The notes beneath the pieces were generated by a model that was not told the origin of the DNA, searched no databases, and saw only the letters and a list, made by a program, of their open reading frames with translations. DNA of 64,000 nt, taken from the NCBI GenBank assembly GCA_900555715.1, contig USMC01000001.1, positions 62,001-126,000 of the forward strand, written 5' to 3'. The translations under genes were made by a program, and so were the position numbers. Below, piece after piece: positions 28,455 through 37,465 of this stretch (its first letter is position 1; each line of letters starts with the position of its first letter). Source of the DNA: an uncultured Porphyromonadaceae bacterium (GTDB lineage: Bacteria > Bacteroidota > Bacteroidia > Bacteroidales > Muribaculaceae).

Positions 28455-29030
28455 GTGCGCCCGTAAAGGCTGCATAAAAACTATCCCATTAGCAAGGGAT
28501 TAGGCAAGAGTACATTGAAAATGACCTATTATCCGCCCACTTATCCATTCAACGAAAGACGATGGGGAGTATCGCATGTGGGTTAACGTCATAAGTCAAT
28601 CAGCTATCAGATTGCGACTGAATGACAGGATAAAAGGATAGATAAAGGATAAAATCCAAACTGATTCAACGATAGTCCAAGCGGTATCACGCTGTACCTG
28701 CAACGTAAGATAGCTATACTCGTTGTATCGTGACACTCATTTTCCCGTCTTTTAGGAGATTGAGCATGTACTGGTCACGACGCATCTGCAATAAGCAGAA
28801 AAGGACGGAAGTCGTATCCTCCTATCTATCATGCAATAGTTAGTATGCAAGCAAACGGGGATTACCTAAATCGGAACGCCAACAGAGGTTGGCTATGGGG
28901 CTAAGGCTTCTGAATATCCGACATGGTAACGGAGCCTCCGTAGTAGTCCGAGCGAGGGAAAGCCTCGTACATGGCGAAGGGAGGCAGTTAATTCATTTTA
29001 ATACAATTAATGAATGATGTGTGAGACATT

Positions 29031-30842
29031 ATGAGAAATTCAGAAAGAGTATTAAACAGTCTGGCAAAGCACAGTTGTGAGCCTGACTACAAATTTGAGA
29101 GGCTTTATCGCCTATTGTTCAACGAACAGATGTACTTCGTTGCCTACCAACGCATCTATGCGAAAGAGGGCAACATGACCAAAGGTGCAGACAACTGCAA
29201 CATTGACAACATGAGTATATCTCGTATCGAAAGACTGATAGAATCGTTGAAAGACGAATCATATCAGCCTACTCCCTCCAAGAGGGTGTACATTCCCAAA
29301 AAGAACGGGAAAATGCGCCCCCTCGGAATACCAACGTTTAATGACAAACTGCTCCAAGAGGTTGTCCGAATGATTTTGGAAGCAATCTATGAAGGCTGTT
29401 TTGACAGCAACTCTCATGGGTTCAGACCCAAAAGAAGCTGCCATACTGCATTGCGCCAAATTCAAAAGACATTCAACGGAGCAAGATGGTTTATTGAAGG
29501 AGACATCAAGGGATTCTTTGACAATATCGACCATGAGATTATGATTGCCATATTGCGCAAGCAAATCTCTGACGAGCGTTTTCTTCGGTTAATCAGAAAG
29601 TTCCTTAACGCTGGATATGTTGAAAATTGGGTGTTCAACAAGACATATAGCGGCACGCCGCAAGGTGGCATCATCAGCCCGATAATGGCTAATATCTACC
29701 TTGACCAACTTGACCGCTATATGAGAGAGTACATCGAAAGGTTCGACAAAGGGAAAGAACGAAAGGATAATCCAGAGCGAATCAAATTTGAATATGGCAA
29801 ACGACTTGCTGTGCTGAAACTCAAGAAAGTGACAGATACAGAGGAACGTAAGCGTATCGTCAAAGAAATCAAAAATTTCGACAGACAACGAGTACAGATT
29901 CCCTGCGGCGTTGAAATGGACGAGGATTTCAGACGGCTTAAATATGTCCGTTATGCTGATGATTTCCTATGTGCAGTAATTGGAACCAAAGCGGAAGCAG
30001 AGGCTATCAAAAGGGACATCAAGGTTTTCCTTTCTGAGAAGCTGAAACTTGAACTTTCGGATGAAAAGACCCTGATTACACATGGTACTGAACCAGCAAA
30101 ATTCCTCGGTCATGAAATCTATGTCCGCAAATCCACCCAAACCAAGAGAAACAAGGCAGGCAAACTCACGCGACCTTACAATAACAAGGTCTATCTGAGG
30201 ATGCCGACAGAGGTGATTAGGAAGAAACTCCTTGACTACGATGCCCTTGAAATCAAAGTGCATAACGGAAAAGAGTTTTATAAACCGAAACACCGCTCTT
30301 ACCTCATCAGTAATGATGACCTTGAAATCCTGGAAAGGTACAATGCGGAGATAAGAGGATTATACAATTTCTATGCCCTTGCAAACAACTGCCATACACT
30401 TCACACTTTCAAGTATATCATGGAATATAGCATGTACAAGACTTTTGCAGGAAAATACAGAAGTACGGTCGTGCGAATCTGCAAGAAATACAAGAAAGAC
30501 AAGGTGTTTACTGTGATTTACAAGGACAAGAAAGGCAAAATCCATGAACGCAAATTCTATCACGATGGGTTCAAGCGCAGAAAGTCCGAAGATGTGCAAT
30601 GCCATGACAGATTGCCAGCACCATACTATTTCACACCGACAAGTCTTATAGACAGGCTTAAAGCCAATCGGTGTGAATTATGCGGCTGTGAGAACGTCAT
30701 GCTCGAAATGCACCATATCCGTAAACTCAAGAATCTTAAAGGAAAAGAGGATTGGGAACGTATCATGATTGCACGAAGAAGAAAGACCATTGCACTCTGT
30801 CAAAGTTGCCATAGGAAAATTCACAACGGCACATTAGACTGA
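29031..30842 (+). CDS. ltrA: Group II intron reverse transcriptase/maturase with HNH endonuclease
   Basis: A 603-residue intron-encoded protein that binds the intron RNA, helps it splice, and drives retrohoming. Reverse transcriptase blocks include RPLGIPTFNDKLLQEVV, HGFRPKRSCHTAL, GTPQGGIISPIMANIYL and the catalytic RYADDFLC (about 306-313). The maturase X domain follows (about 390-500). The C-terminal zinc-type HNH endonuclease carries CELCGCEN, LEMHHI and CQSCHRKIHN. Length and motifs are intact, so the intron is probably mobile. The ATG at 29031 gives the full RT-0 region. Confidence 0.95.
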   Translation: MRNSERVLNSLAKHSCEPDYKFERLYRLLFNEQMYFVAYQRIYAKEGNMTKGADNCNIDNMSISRIERLIESLKDESYQPTPSKRVYIPKKNGKMRPLGIPTFNDKLLQEVVRMILEAIYEGCFDSNSHGFRPKRSCHTALRQIQKTFNGARWFIEGDIKGFFDNIDHEIMIAILRKQISDERFLRLIRKFLNAGYVENWVFNKTYSGTPQGGIISPIMANIYLDQLDRYMREYIERFDKGKERKDNPERIKFEYGKRLAVLKLKKVTDTEERKRIVKEIKNFDRQRVQIPCGVEMDEDFRRLKYVRYADDFLCAVIGTKAEAEAIKRDIKVFLSEKLKLELSDEKTLITHGTEPAKFLGHEIYVRKSTQTKRNKAGKLTRPYNNKVYLRMPTEVIRKKLLDYDALEIKVHNGKEFYKPKHRSYLISNDDLEILERYNAEIRGLYNFYALANNCHTLHTFKYIMEYSMYKTFAGKYRSTVVRICKKYKKDKVFTVIYKDKKGKIHERKFYHDGFKRRKSEDVQCHDRLPAPYYFTPTSLIDRLKANRCELCGCENVMLEMHHIRKLKNLKGKEDWERIMIARRRKTIALCQSCHRKIHNGTLD

Positions 30843-30855
30843 TTGAATTAATGGA

Positions 30856-30889
30856 GAGCCGGATACATTGAAAGGTGTAAGTCCGGTTC
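30856..30889 (+). ncRNA. Domain V of the group II intron
   Basis: A 34-nt hairpin starts GAGCCGGAT, has a GAAA tetraloop, and ends GTCCGGTTC, the catalytic core of group II introns. Domain VI and its branch-point adenosine follow between about 30896 and 30947. Confidence 0.92.
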
Positions 30890-30950
30890 GGGGGCGAGCA
30901 TTTGAAAACCTGCCATAGTAATATGGCAAGGCGTTGGGTGCTTAGCCTAC

Positions 30951-31522
30951 ATAACAAGGAATTATTCCCGGTTATCACCATAATCATCATGGAGGCTTTC
31001 ATCAACAAGATGCGCCGACTGAAGGGTATCCGGAAAGTCCTTATATGCGAAGAGGCGTGGAAGGCGTTGTCCACCGCGAACATGGCCGAGTATATGCGCT
31101 ATATGTACAAGACTGTCCGAAAATATTTCGGGGAGGCGATAGTGGTGACGCAGGAAGTCGAGGATATAATCTCCAGCCCGATTGTCAAGGAGACCATCAT
31201 CAACAATTCCGACTGCAAGATACTCCTTGACCAGCGCAAGTATATGAACCGCTTTGACCAGATTCAGTCCCTGTTAGGCCTGACCGACAAGGAGAAGGCG
31301 CAGATACTCAGCATCAATCTCGCCAATAACCCGAACCGGCTGTATAAAGAAGTCTGGATCGGACTCGGCGGAACGCAGTCGGCCGTATATGCTACGGAGG
31401 TGAGCCAGGAAGAATATTTTTGCTACACCACCGAGGAAACGGAGAAAATCAGGGTGCTGGATACGGCACGGAGACTTGGCGGCGACATAGAAGCCGCGAT
31501 AAAGCAACTCGCAAATGAATGA
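30951..31522 (+). CDS. traG: TraG, exon 2 (Walker B part)
   Basis: The last two bases of codon 640 plus 189 further codons and the stop. The protein continues NKELFPVITIIIMEAFINK, then the Walker B-like RKVLICEEAWKAL and the VVTQEVEDIISSPIVKETII segment typical of VirB4/TraG C-termini. It can be translated only from the spliced message, since no suitable start is present at its beginning. The small gene at 31526 starts 4 bases after its stop. Confidence 0.92.
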
Positions 31523-31525
31523 TGT

Positions 31526-31660
31526 ATGACGGTTTTACGGATATTGCTTCTTATAATCACGGCTGTTATCGCCGTTGCCGCGCTCCTCCTGCGCGCGGCA
31601 CTCTGCCTTCTCTCTTTGGGAGTAAGGTTAATCGGAGGATGCGCCTCCAGAATTTACTGA
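31526..31660 (+). CDS. Small hydrophobic protein (TraH position)
   Basis: A 44-residue open frame between traG and traI. It starts with MTVLRILLLI and consists of one long hydrophobic helix (ITAVIAVAALLLRAALCLLS) with an Arg-containing end. Its fixed position between traG and the DUF4141 gene is where small traH-like genes are placed in CTnDOT-type operons. There is no known motif. It may be a membrane peptide of the mating complex, or a chance frame bridging the gap. Confidence 0.45.
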   Translation: MTVLRILLLIITAVIAVAALLLRAALCLLSLGVRLIGGCASRIY

Positions 31661-31677
31661 CATAAATAATCATTACA

Positions 31678-32316
31678 ATGAGCAGACTTAAATTTATAAT
31701 TCCCGTTGTCGCGCTGGTCATGTTCCTCTGTGCCGGCAAAGCACACGCGCAGTGGACTGTCATCGACCCCTCCAACATAGCGCAGAGCATCGTGAACAAC
31801 TCCAAGTCGCTTGTCCACGAGTCGAAGACTGCGACGCACATGGTCAAGTCGTTTCAGGAGACGGTCAAGATTTACGAACAGGGCAAGAAATATTATGACG
31901 CCCTGCGCTCGGTCAACAATCTTGTCCGCGACGCCCGCAAGGTGCAGCAGACAGTCCTGATGCTCGGCGACATAAGCGAAACCTATGTGACGAATTTCCG
32001 CAAGATGCTGACCGACCCGAATTTCACTGCCTCGGAACTGTCGGCTATCGCCTCCGGCTACACCCGTCTTCTCGAAGAAGCCAACGGGGTATTGGGTGAG
32101 CTGAAGAACGTGGTGAACATCACCACCATGTCTATGACCGACAAGGACCGCATGGATATTGTTGACAGGTGCTATAAGGAGATGAGCCGCTACCGTAACC
32201 TGACTTCCTATTTCACCAACAAGAACATCTCCGTGTCCTATCTCCGCGCGAAGAAGAAAGCTGATACGCAGCGTGTGATCAACCTTTACGGCAAGGGTGC
32301 CGAAAGATACTGGTAA
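31678..32316 (+). CDS. traI: TraI (DUF4141), periplasmic conjugation protein
   Basis: A 212-residue exported protein with a signal peptide ending about AGKAHA-QW. The mature part is mostly helical with predicted coiled-coil stretches (NNLVRDARKVQQTVLML and so on). DUF4141 proteins resemble VirB5-like components and occur only in Bacteroidota conjugation operons, always before traJ. It probably acts in the periplasm at the tip or shaft of the mating apparatus. It is separated from traJ by 2 bases. Confidence 0.88.
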   Translation: MSRLKFIIPVVALVMFLCAGKAHAQWTVIDPSNIAQSIVNNSKSLVHESKTATHMVKSFQETVKIYEQGKKYYDALRSVNNLVRDARKVQQTVLMLGDISETYVTNFRKMLTDPNFTASELSAIASGYTRLLEEANGVLGELKNVVNITTMSMTDKDRMDIVDRCYKEMSRYRNLTSYFTNKNISVSYLRAKKKADTQRVINLYGKGAERYW

Positions 32317-32318
32317 TT

Positions 32319-33329
32319 ATGCTCTGCGCGATTGATTTCTCGAATCTCCATACGATTCTGCGCTCGCTCTATGACGAGATGATGCCTCTGTGTTCCGACA
32401 TGGCCGGTGTCGCGCAGGGAATCGCCGGACTCGGCGCGCTGTTCTATGTCGCCTACCGGGTATGGCAGGCCCTCGCAAGGGCCGAACCGATTGATGTGTT
32501 CCCGCTGCTGCGCCCGTTTGCAATCGGCTTCTGCATCATGTTCTTCCCGACGGTGGTGCTTGGCACGATTAACTCCGTGATGTCGCCTATCGTGCAGGGA
32601 ACCGCCGGTATGCTGGAGGGCCAGACCCTCGATATGCAGAAATACCGTGAGGAGAAGGACAGGCTCGAATACGAGGCAATGATGCGCGATCCATCAACTG
32701 CGTATCTTGTCGATGACGCGGAGTTTGACCGTCAGATTGACGAACTTGGCGTAACTGAGGTAGGCACCGCCGCCGGAATGTATATCGAGCGTGGTATGTA
32801 TAAAGTGAAGAAAGCCATCCAAAATTTCTTTCGGGAGCTTCTGGAACTGCTTTTTCAGGCTGCGTCGCTGACCATTGACACGATAAGGACTTTCTTCCTG
32901 ATTGTCCTTGCCATCCTCGGACCGATAAGTTTTGCGATTTCGGTGTGGGACGGATTCCAGAACACCCTTGTCCAGTGGATATGCCGCTATATACAGACCT
33001 ATCTATGGCTGCCTGTGGCGGACCTGTTTTCGACAATTCTGGCGAAAATACAGGTGCTGATGTTGCAGAACGACATTTCCGAGTTGACCAACAACCCGAA
33101 TGTCGATATTGACGGGAGCAACACCGCATATATCCTGTTTATGATAATCGGAATCATAGGATATTTCACAATCCCTACGGTAGCCGGATGGATCATACAG
33201 GCAGGAGGCATGGGCAGCTACAACCGTGCGGTCAACAATACGGCTATGCAGGCAGGTTCCGCCGCCGGAAGTGTCGGCGGCGCGGTTGCCGGGAATGTGG
33301 CCGGTCGTGTCGGCAAATTATTGAAATAA
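32319..33329 (+). CDS. traJ: TraJ, multi-pass inner-membrane protein (VirB6-like)
   Basis: A 336-residue protein with several membrane helices: LGALFYVAYRVWQAL, FAIGFCIMFFPTVVL, TFFLIVLAILGPISFAI, AYILFMIIGIIGYFTIP, and a Gly/Ala-rich C-terminus (AGSAAGSVGGAVAGNVAGR). The pattern agrees with the TraJ family of Bacteroidota ICEs, thought equivalent to VirB6, which forms part of the inner-membrane passage for DNA. It is in a tight operon with traI and traK. Confidence 0.9.
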   Translation: MLCAIDFSNLHTILRSLYDEMMPLCSDMAGVAQGIAGLGALFYVAYRVWQALARAEPIDVFPLLRPFAIGFCIMFFPTVVLGTINSVMSPIVQGTAGMLEGQTLDMQKYREEKDRLEYEAMMRDPSTAYLVDDAEFDRQIDELGVTEVGTAAGMYIERGMYKVKKAIQNFFRELLELLFQAASLTIDTIRTFFLIVLAILGPISFAISVWDGFQNTLVQWICRYIQTYLWLPVADLFSTILAKIQVLMLQNDISELTNNPNVDIDGSNTAYILFMIIGIIGYFTIPTVAGWIIQAGGMGSYNRAVNNTAMQAGSAAGSVGGAVAGNVAGRVGKLLK

Positions 33330-33347
33330 AATTCTGATACGGATTAA

Positions 33348-33971
33348 ATGGAATTCAAGTCATTAAAAAACATCGAGACATCCTTCCGTCAGATACGCCT
33401 GTTCGGAATAGTGTTCGTGGCGATGTGCGCGGTGGTGGTCTCGGTGGCGCTGGTGGCGGCTTTCAATTTCGCCGAGAAGCAGCGGGAAAAGATTTATGTC
33501 CTCGACAACGGCAAGAGCCTGATGCTGGCTCTGTCGCAGGACATGAGCCAGAACCGTCCGGCGGAGGCGCGTGAACACGTGCGCCGCTTCCATGAGCTGT
33601 TCTTCTCGCTCTCCCCGGACAAGTCGGCAATCGAGCATAACATCAACCGTGCGCTGATCCTCTCCGACAAAAGCGCATACAACTATTATTCGGATTATTC
33701 CGAGAAGGGCTATTACAACCGCATAATTTCGGGAAACATCAATCAGGTGTGTCAGGTTGACAGCGTGGTGTGCGATTTCAACAACTACCCCTATGTGGCC
33801 CGGACTTATGCCCGCCAGATGATAATCCGCGAGAGTAACGTGACCCAGAGAAGCCTCGTGACGGTGTGCCGCCTCACTAACTCCTCTCGCTCTGACGACA
33901 ATCCCAACGGATTCATCATCGAGAATTTCAATATCCTTGAGAACAAGGACATATCAACGGTAAAGCGATAA
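33348..33971 (+). CDS. traK: TraK, VirB8-like inner-membrane protein
   Basis: A 207-residue bitopic protein: a short cytoplasmic start (FKSLKNIETSFRQIR), one membrane helix (IVFVAMCAVVVSVALVAAF) and a periplasmic domain of about 150 residues. The segment LSPDKSAIEHNINRALILSD and the final beta strands fit the TraK family. VirB8-like proteins assemble the periplasmic bridge of the channel. traL starts 3 bases after its stop. Confidence 0.9.
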   Translation: MEFKSLKNIETSFRQIRLFGIVFVAMCAVVVSVALVAAFNFAEKQREKIYVLDNGKSLMLALSQDMSQNRPAEAREHVRRFHELFFSLSPDKSAIEHNINRALILSDKSAYNYYSDYSEKGYYNRIISGNINQVCQVDSVVCDFNNYPYVARTYARQMIIRESNVTQRSLVTVCRLTNSSRSDDNPNGFIIENFNILENKDISTVKR

Positions 33972-33974
33972 CCG

Positions 33975-34319
33975 ATGAATAAATTTCAATCAATGCGCTC
34001 CGCCATATATAATAAGGTGTGGGGCAAACCTAAATCGGCTCTGGGCGCGTATCTGCGCCGCAAGTGCGACGGCATCCCGGCAAACCGCAGGCTTACACTT
34101 ATAACTGTCATGCTCTCCCTCTTCATCATCACGGCTTTCTTCGTGTTCGGCAACGCCTGTTACCGCATAGGGCGCGGACAGGCCCTGATGGAGAGAATCG
34201 AGCCGGAACACATAGAGGGTCTGAAACTTCCTTCCCTCGGCAACGGCGATACGCCGGATATTGGTCAATTCAAGGATTCCGAATATGAACTTTCAGGAAC
34301 TGAGAACGAAAATCAATGA
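33975..34319 (+). CDS. traL: TraL (DUF3989), small membrane protein
   Basis: A 114-residue protein with a basic N-terminus (RKCDGIPANRRL), one membrane segment (LITVMLSLFIITAFFVFGNAC) and a short acidic periplasmic tail. These are the marks of DUF3989/TraL proteins located between traK and traM. The last 35 bases overlap the start of traM, so translation of the two is coupled. The function is unknown; it is probably a structural partner of TraM. Confidence 0.82.
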   Translation: MNKFQSMRSAIYNKVWGKPKSALGAYLRRKCDGIPANRRLTLITVMLSLFIITAFFVFGNACYRIGRGQALMERIEPEHIEGLKLPSLGNGDTPDIGQFKDSEYELSGTENENQ

Positions 34320-35496
34320 CTGGTTTGAGTCAAAATCGGCTACCGAAAGGCAGAAAATGAAGAAATACCTGCTTGTCATTCCCGGCGCGGCAATCATCTT
34401 CCTCGGCTCGATGTGGCTTATCTTCGGCTCGTATATGTCTGATGACGGTGCGGAAAAGGGAAAGGCCAACATGGAGCTGCCCGACGGAGACAGCGACAAG
34501 TTGCAGGGCAACAAGCTCAAAGCGCTTGCCGAGGCGGAGATGCAGAAGGAGAAGGCCCGACAGGACAGCATTTTGAGTGCCGCATCCATAAGGCAGGATT
34601 CCGTACCGACTGACACGATGGTTGCATCTGAACCTTCCCCGATTGAACAGTCTGCCTTGCAGTATCAGGAGGTACAGGCTTCGCTCGATGACTTCTATGT
34701 GCCGGAAAACTCCGATGCCGTCCGTATGGCGGAATTGCAGGAGCGTATTGACGAGCTGGAGGCGCAGAACGCTATGGCGGCTGAGCAGGCGGCGCAGCCG
34801 GACCAGATGGAGCTTCTGGAACGCTCCTATCAGCTTGCTGCGCAGTATATGGGCAACGGCACTGCCGTGAATCCCGCTCCGGCGCAGACGGTGGAGGAAA
34901 AGGGTAAAAGGAATGTCCAGCCTGTCGCGCAAGTAAAGCGAAATGTCGTATCGACGCTTTCATCTTCTGCCGCCGGTCGCGGTTTCAATACTTCTGTCGG
35001 GGCAAAGGCTTCAACCCGGAAGAACACCATCGCCGCTGTCGTGGCAGGTAACCAGAGCGTTACCGACGGGCAGACCGTCAGACTCCGGATAGTGGAACCG
35101 ATGTGGATAGGCAGCCGGCTCGTACCACGCAACACTGCCGTAGTCGGTACCGCGAGATTGCAGGGCGAGAGGCTTGAGATTGCTGTGTCCTCGGTGGAGT
35201 GCGACGGCTCGGTGTATGAGGTGGAGCTGACGGTGTATGACACCGACGGACAGGAGGGGATCAACATCCCCAACTCAATGGAGTCGGATGCCCTGCATGA
35301 GATTGGTGCCAACATGGGGTCAACGATGGGCAGTTCGATAAATATCTCCACCGATGCCGGTGCGCAGATTGCCTCCGATGTGGGGCGAGGACTTATCAAC
35401 GGTGTCAGCCAGTATCTGACAAAGAAAATGCGGACCGTGAAAGTCCACCTGAAATCCGGATACCGGGTAATGCTTCATCAGCCCGAAGATGTGTAA
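34285..35496 (+). CDS. traM: TraM, VirB10-like envelope-spanning protein
   Basis: A 403-residue protein. I start it at the ATG at 34285 (NFQELRTKINDWFESKSATE); upstream codons belong to traL. One membrane helix (YLLVIPGAAIIFLGSMWLIF) is followed by a long linker with Gln- and Glu-rich coiled coil (AELQERIDELEAQNAM) and a conserved C-terminal domain (about 250-400) with TVRLRIVEPMWIGSRLVPR. The layout corresponds to VirB10-like scaffold proteins that connect the inner and outer membranes. Confidence 0.9.
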   Translation: MNFQELRTKINDWFESKSATERQKMKKYLLVIPGAAIIFLGSMWLIFGSYMSDDGAEKGKANMELPDGDSDKLQGNKLKALAEAEMQKEKARQDSILSAASIRQDSVPTDTMVASEPSPIEQSALQYQEVQASLDDFYVPENSDAVRMAELQERIDELEAQNAMAAEQAAQPDQMELLERSYQLAAQYMGNGTAVNPAPAQTVEEKGKRNVQPVAQVKRNVVSTLSSSAAGRGFNTSVGAKASTRKNTIAAVVAGNQSVTDGQTVRLRIVEPMWIGSRLVPRNTAVVGTARLQGERLEIAVSSVECDGSVYEVELTVYDTDGQEGINIPNSMESDALHEIGANMGSTMGSSINISTDAGAQIASDVGRGLINGVSQYLTKKMRTVKVHLKSGYRVMLHQPEDV

Positions 35497-35515
35497 CTAA
35501 AAACAGAAATCCATT

Positions 35516-36526
35516 ATGAATTTCAAGACTATAATTCTTTCCCTTGCCGCCGTTATAGGCATGGCTTCCCCGGCGTTTGCCAAAAACAAAGCGGTCAAAA
35601 ACACCGATAACAGTGTGTCGTCCGACACTGAACAGGTGGCGGAACACGACATCAACGTGTACGGCTCAGGCTACACTGACGGGGACAAGTTCGAGGGTCT
35701 GACGCGGAAGGTCGGTTTTGACCGCATGATTCCCCCTCACGCTCTGGAAGTGGCGTTCAACAAGACTACTCATGTCATTTTTCCGTCGGAAATCGTGTAC
35801 GTCGATTTGGGCGACGAGAATCTTGTCGCGGGGCTGGCCGACGGCGCGAAGAACGTGCTGCGTGTGAAGTCGGCTGTCAAGTCGTTCAAGTCCGAGACGA
35901 ATCTCACGGTCATCACCGATGACGGATGTTTCTTCACCTTTAATGTGAAATTCGCAAAGGAGCCTCTTTTGCTCAATATAGAGATGACCGACTTTATCCA
36001 CGACGGGGAGGCGGTCAACCGTCCCAACAATGCGCAGGAGATATACTTGGAGCGTCTGGGTCAGGAGTCGCCGATGCTTGTAAAGCTGATCATGAAGTCA
36101 ATCTACAAGCAGAATAAACGCGAGATAAAGCATATCGGCTCAAAGCGTTTCGGGGTACAGTTCATTCTGAAAAGCATACACACCAACAACGGCCTTCTCT
36201 ACTTTCACACTGAACTGAAGAACACATCGAACATCGCTTTCGATATTGATTATATCTCGTTCAAGATAGTCGATAAGAAGGTTGTCAAGCGGACCGCCAT
36301 GCAGGAGCAGGTGTTGGAACCGCTCCGCGCCCAGAACTATGTTACGGTGGTCAGCGGCAAGAAATCGGAAAGGACTGTCTTTGCCCTTGAAAAATTCACC
36401 ATCCCCGACGACAAACAGCTTGTCATCGAGGTCGCGGAGAAGGAAGGGGGCCGTAATCAGTCTTTCGTTGTCGAGAACGGCGATATTGTCCGCGCGAATG
36501 TAATTGACGAATTAAGCATACAGTAA
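35516..36526 (+). CDS. traN: TraN (DUF4138), outer-envelope conjugation protein
   Basis: A 336-residue exported protein with signal peptide KTIILSLAAVIGMASPAFA. The mature part is beta-rich with the DUF4138 marks THVIFPSEIVYVDLGDENLV and KRFGVQFILKSIHTNNGLLY. It is thought to be the VirB9-like partner of TraM in the outer-membrane core. It follows traM by 19 bases and precedes traO by 3. Confidence 0.9.
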   Translation: MNFKTIILSLAAVIGMASPAFAKNKAVKNTDNSVSSDTEQVAEHDINVYGSGYTDGDKFEGLTRKVGFDRMIPPHALEVAFNKTTHVIFPSEIVYVDLGDENLVAGLADGAKNVLRVKSAVKSFKSETNLTVITDDGCFFTFNVKFAKEPLLLNIEMTDFIHDGEAVNRPNNAQEIYLERLGQESPMLVKLIMKSIYKQNKREIKHIGSKRFGVQFILKSIHTNNGLLYFHTELKNTSNIAFDIDYISFKIVDKKVVKRTAMQEQVLEPLRAQNYVTVVSGKKSERTVFALEKFTIPDDKQLVIEVAEKEGGRNQSFVVENGDIVRANVIDELSIQ

Positions 36527-36529
36527 TAT

Positions 36530-37111
36530 ATGAGAAAAGCGATAATGATAATCGCTGCCATGCTTTCCCTCTACGGAGGGAAGGCAATGGCCCAGCGATG
36601 CCTCCCCGGAATGTCGGCTGTCGAAGTCCGCGCAGATATGGTAAACGGTTTCTACACCGGCAACTCACGCAACTGCGGCTATGATTTCGGAGTATTCTAT
36701 TCCGTTTTCAAGGGCAATGCCAACACATGGAGCTTCGGAGGAGAATATCTCCAGACTTACAGCCCTTACGGTGAGAAGGGTCGCATCCCTGTGGCGCAGT
36801 TCACGGGAGAGGTCGGATATAATCTCCATATCGTCAGCGACTATTCACAGACATTCCATCTCTACGGAGGTGTGTCGGCTCTCGGCGGATATGAGACGGT
36901 CAATTGGGGTAAGCATACCCTTTCCGACGGCTCCACAATCAAGAACGGCGACGCCTTCATCTATGGCGGTGCGATAACCCTGTCGGCTGATTTTTATCTT
37001 TCGGACAGGCTGGCGCTCGGCGCCCATGTAAAGGAACGGTTTGTGTTCGGCAACGACACCGGCCATTTCCTGACCCAGTTCGGGGTACACGTTAAATTCA
37101 CAATCGAATAA
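36530..37111 (+). CDS. traO: TraO, outer-membrane beta-barrel-like protein
   Basis: A 193-residue exported protein with signal peptide ending about GGKAMA-QRC. Alternating hydrophobic strands (YDFGVFYSVFKGNANTWSFG, SQTFHLYGGVSALGGYE, LALGAHVKERFVFGN) end in a beta-barrel-like C-terminus (GVHVKFTIE). TraO proteins always follow TraN in these operons and probably sit in the outer membrane as part of the mating channel. Confidence 0.88.
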   Translation: MRKAIMIIAAMLSLYGGKAMAQRCLPGMSAVEVRADMVNGFYTGNSRNCGYDFGVFYSVFKGNANTWSFGGEYLQTYSPYGEKGRIPVAQFTGEVGYNLHIVSDYSQTFHLYGGVSALGGYETVNWGKHTLSDGSTIKNGDAFIYGGAITLSADFYLSDRLALGAHVKERFVFGNDTGHFLTQFGVHVKFTIE

Positions 37112-37114
37112 TCC

Positions 37115-37462
37115 ATGCCTACAATAGTAGATCTTGACATAAAGAATATTCAACTTACGGAGTTTATGAAGGCTCTTGGACAGGAACACCCGGTGGCAGC
37201 CGACGGCAATCTGCGCGTTTACAATGCTCCATACGATGACAATCACGCCGCGACGATGGTCATAAACACTGAAACAAATTTGTGGCGTGATACAAAATCA
37301 GGCGCTTATGGCGGAATATATGACCTTGCGCACGAGATTACGGGCAGTTGCAGTATGTCGGAACTGACCCGGTTCATCGCCTCTGAAATGTCTGCCATCC
37401 GCAAGGTTGACATTCGTCATGAGCCGGATGTGCCGAGGCCGCAACGAAAATTCCGTATGTGA
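37115..37462 (+). CDS. Small primase-like (CHC2-type fold without cysteines) protein
   Basis: A 115-residue cytoplasmic protein whose centre (NLWRDTKSGAYGGIYDLAHE) closely follows the NLWYDYGIGKGGDIFTLAGE segment of the next gene, the hallmark of the DnaG/TraP N-terminal zinc-finger fold. It has no cysteines, so it cannot bind zinc in the standard way. It looks like a duplicated, stand-alone copy of the TraP N-terminal domain. It lies between traO (3 bases before) and traP (3 bases after). A DNA-binding helper role for the primase is inferred. Confidence 0.6.
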   Translation: MPTIVDLDIKNIQLTEFMKALGQEHPVAADGNLRVYNAPYDDNHAATMVINTETNLWRDTKSGAYGGIYDLAHEITGSCSMSELTRFIASEMSAIRKVDIRHEPDVPRPQRKFRM

Positions 37463-37465
37463 GGC

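Larger units (their letters stand above)
28455..30950 (+). mobile_element. Group II intron in traG
   Basis: A 2496-bp group II intron in the coding direction. It starts with GTGCG (28455), matching the group II 5' consensus, and ends with AC (30949-30950). It contains a canonical 34-nt domain V and a maturase gene within domain IV. The 576 bases before the maturase ATG form domains I-III and contain no other gene. The boundaries come from both consensus ends and restoration of the traG frame. Confidence 0.93.

Noticed and set aside
26537..31522. traG as a frameshifted pseudogene
   Set aside because: The break is an intact group II intron; exact consensus ends restore the full frame.
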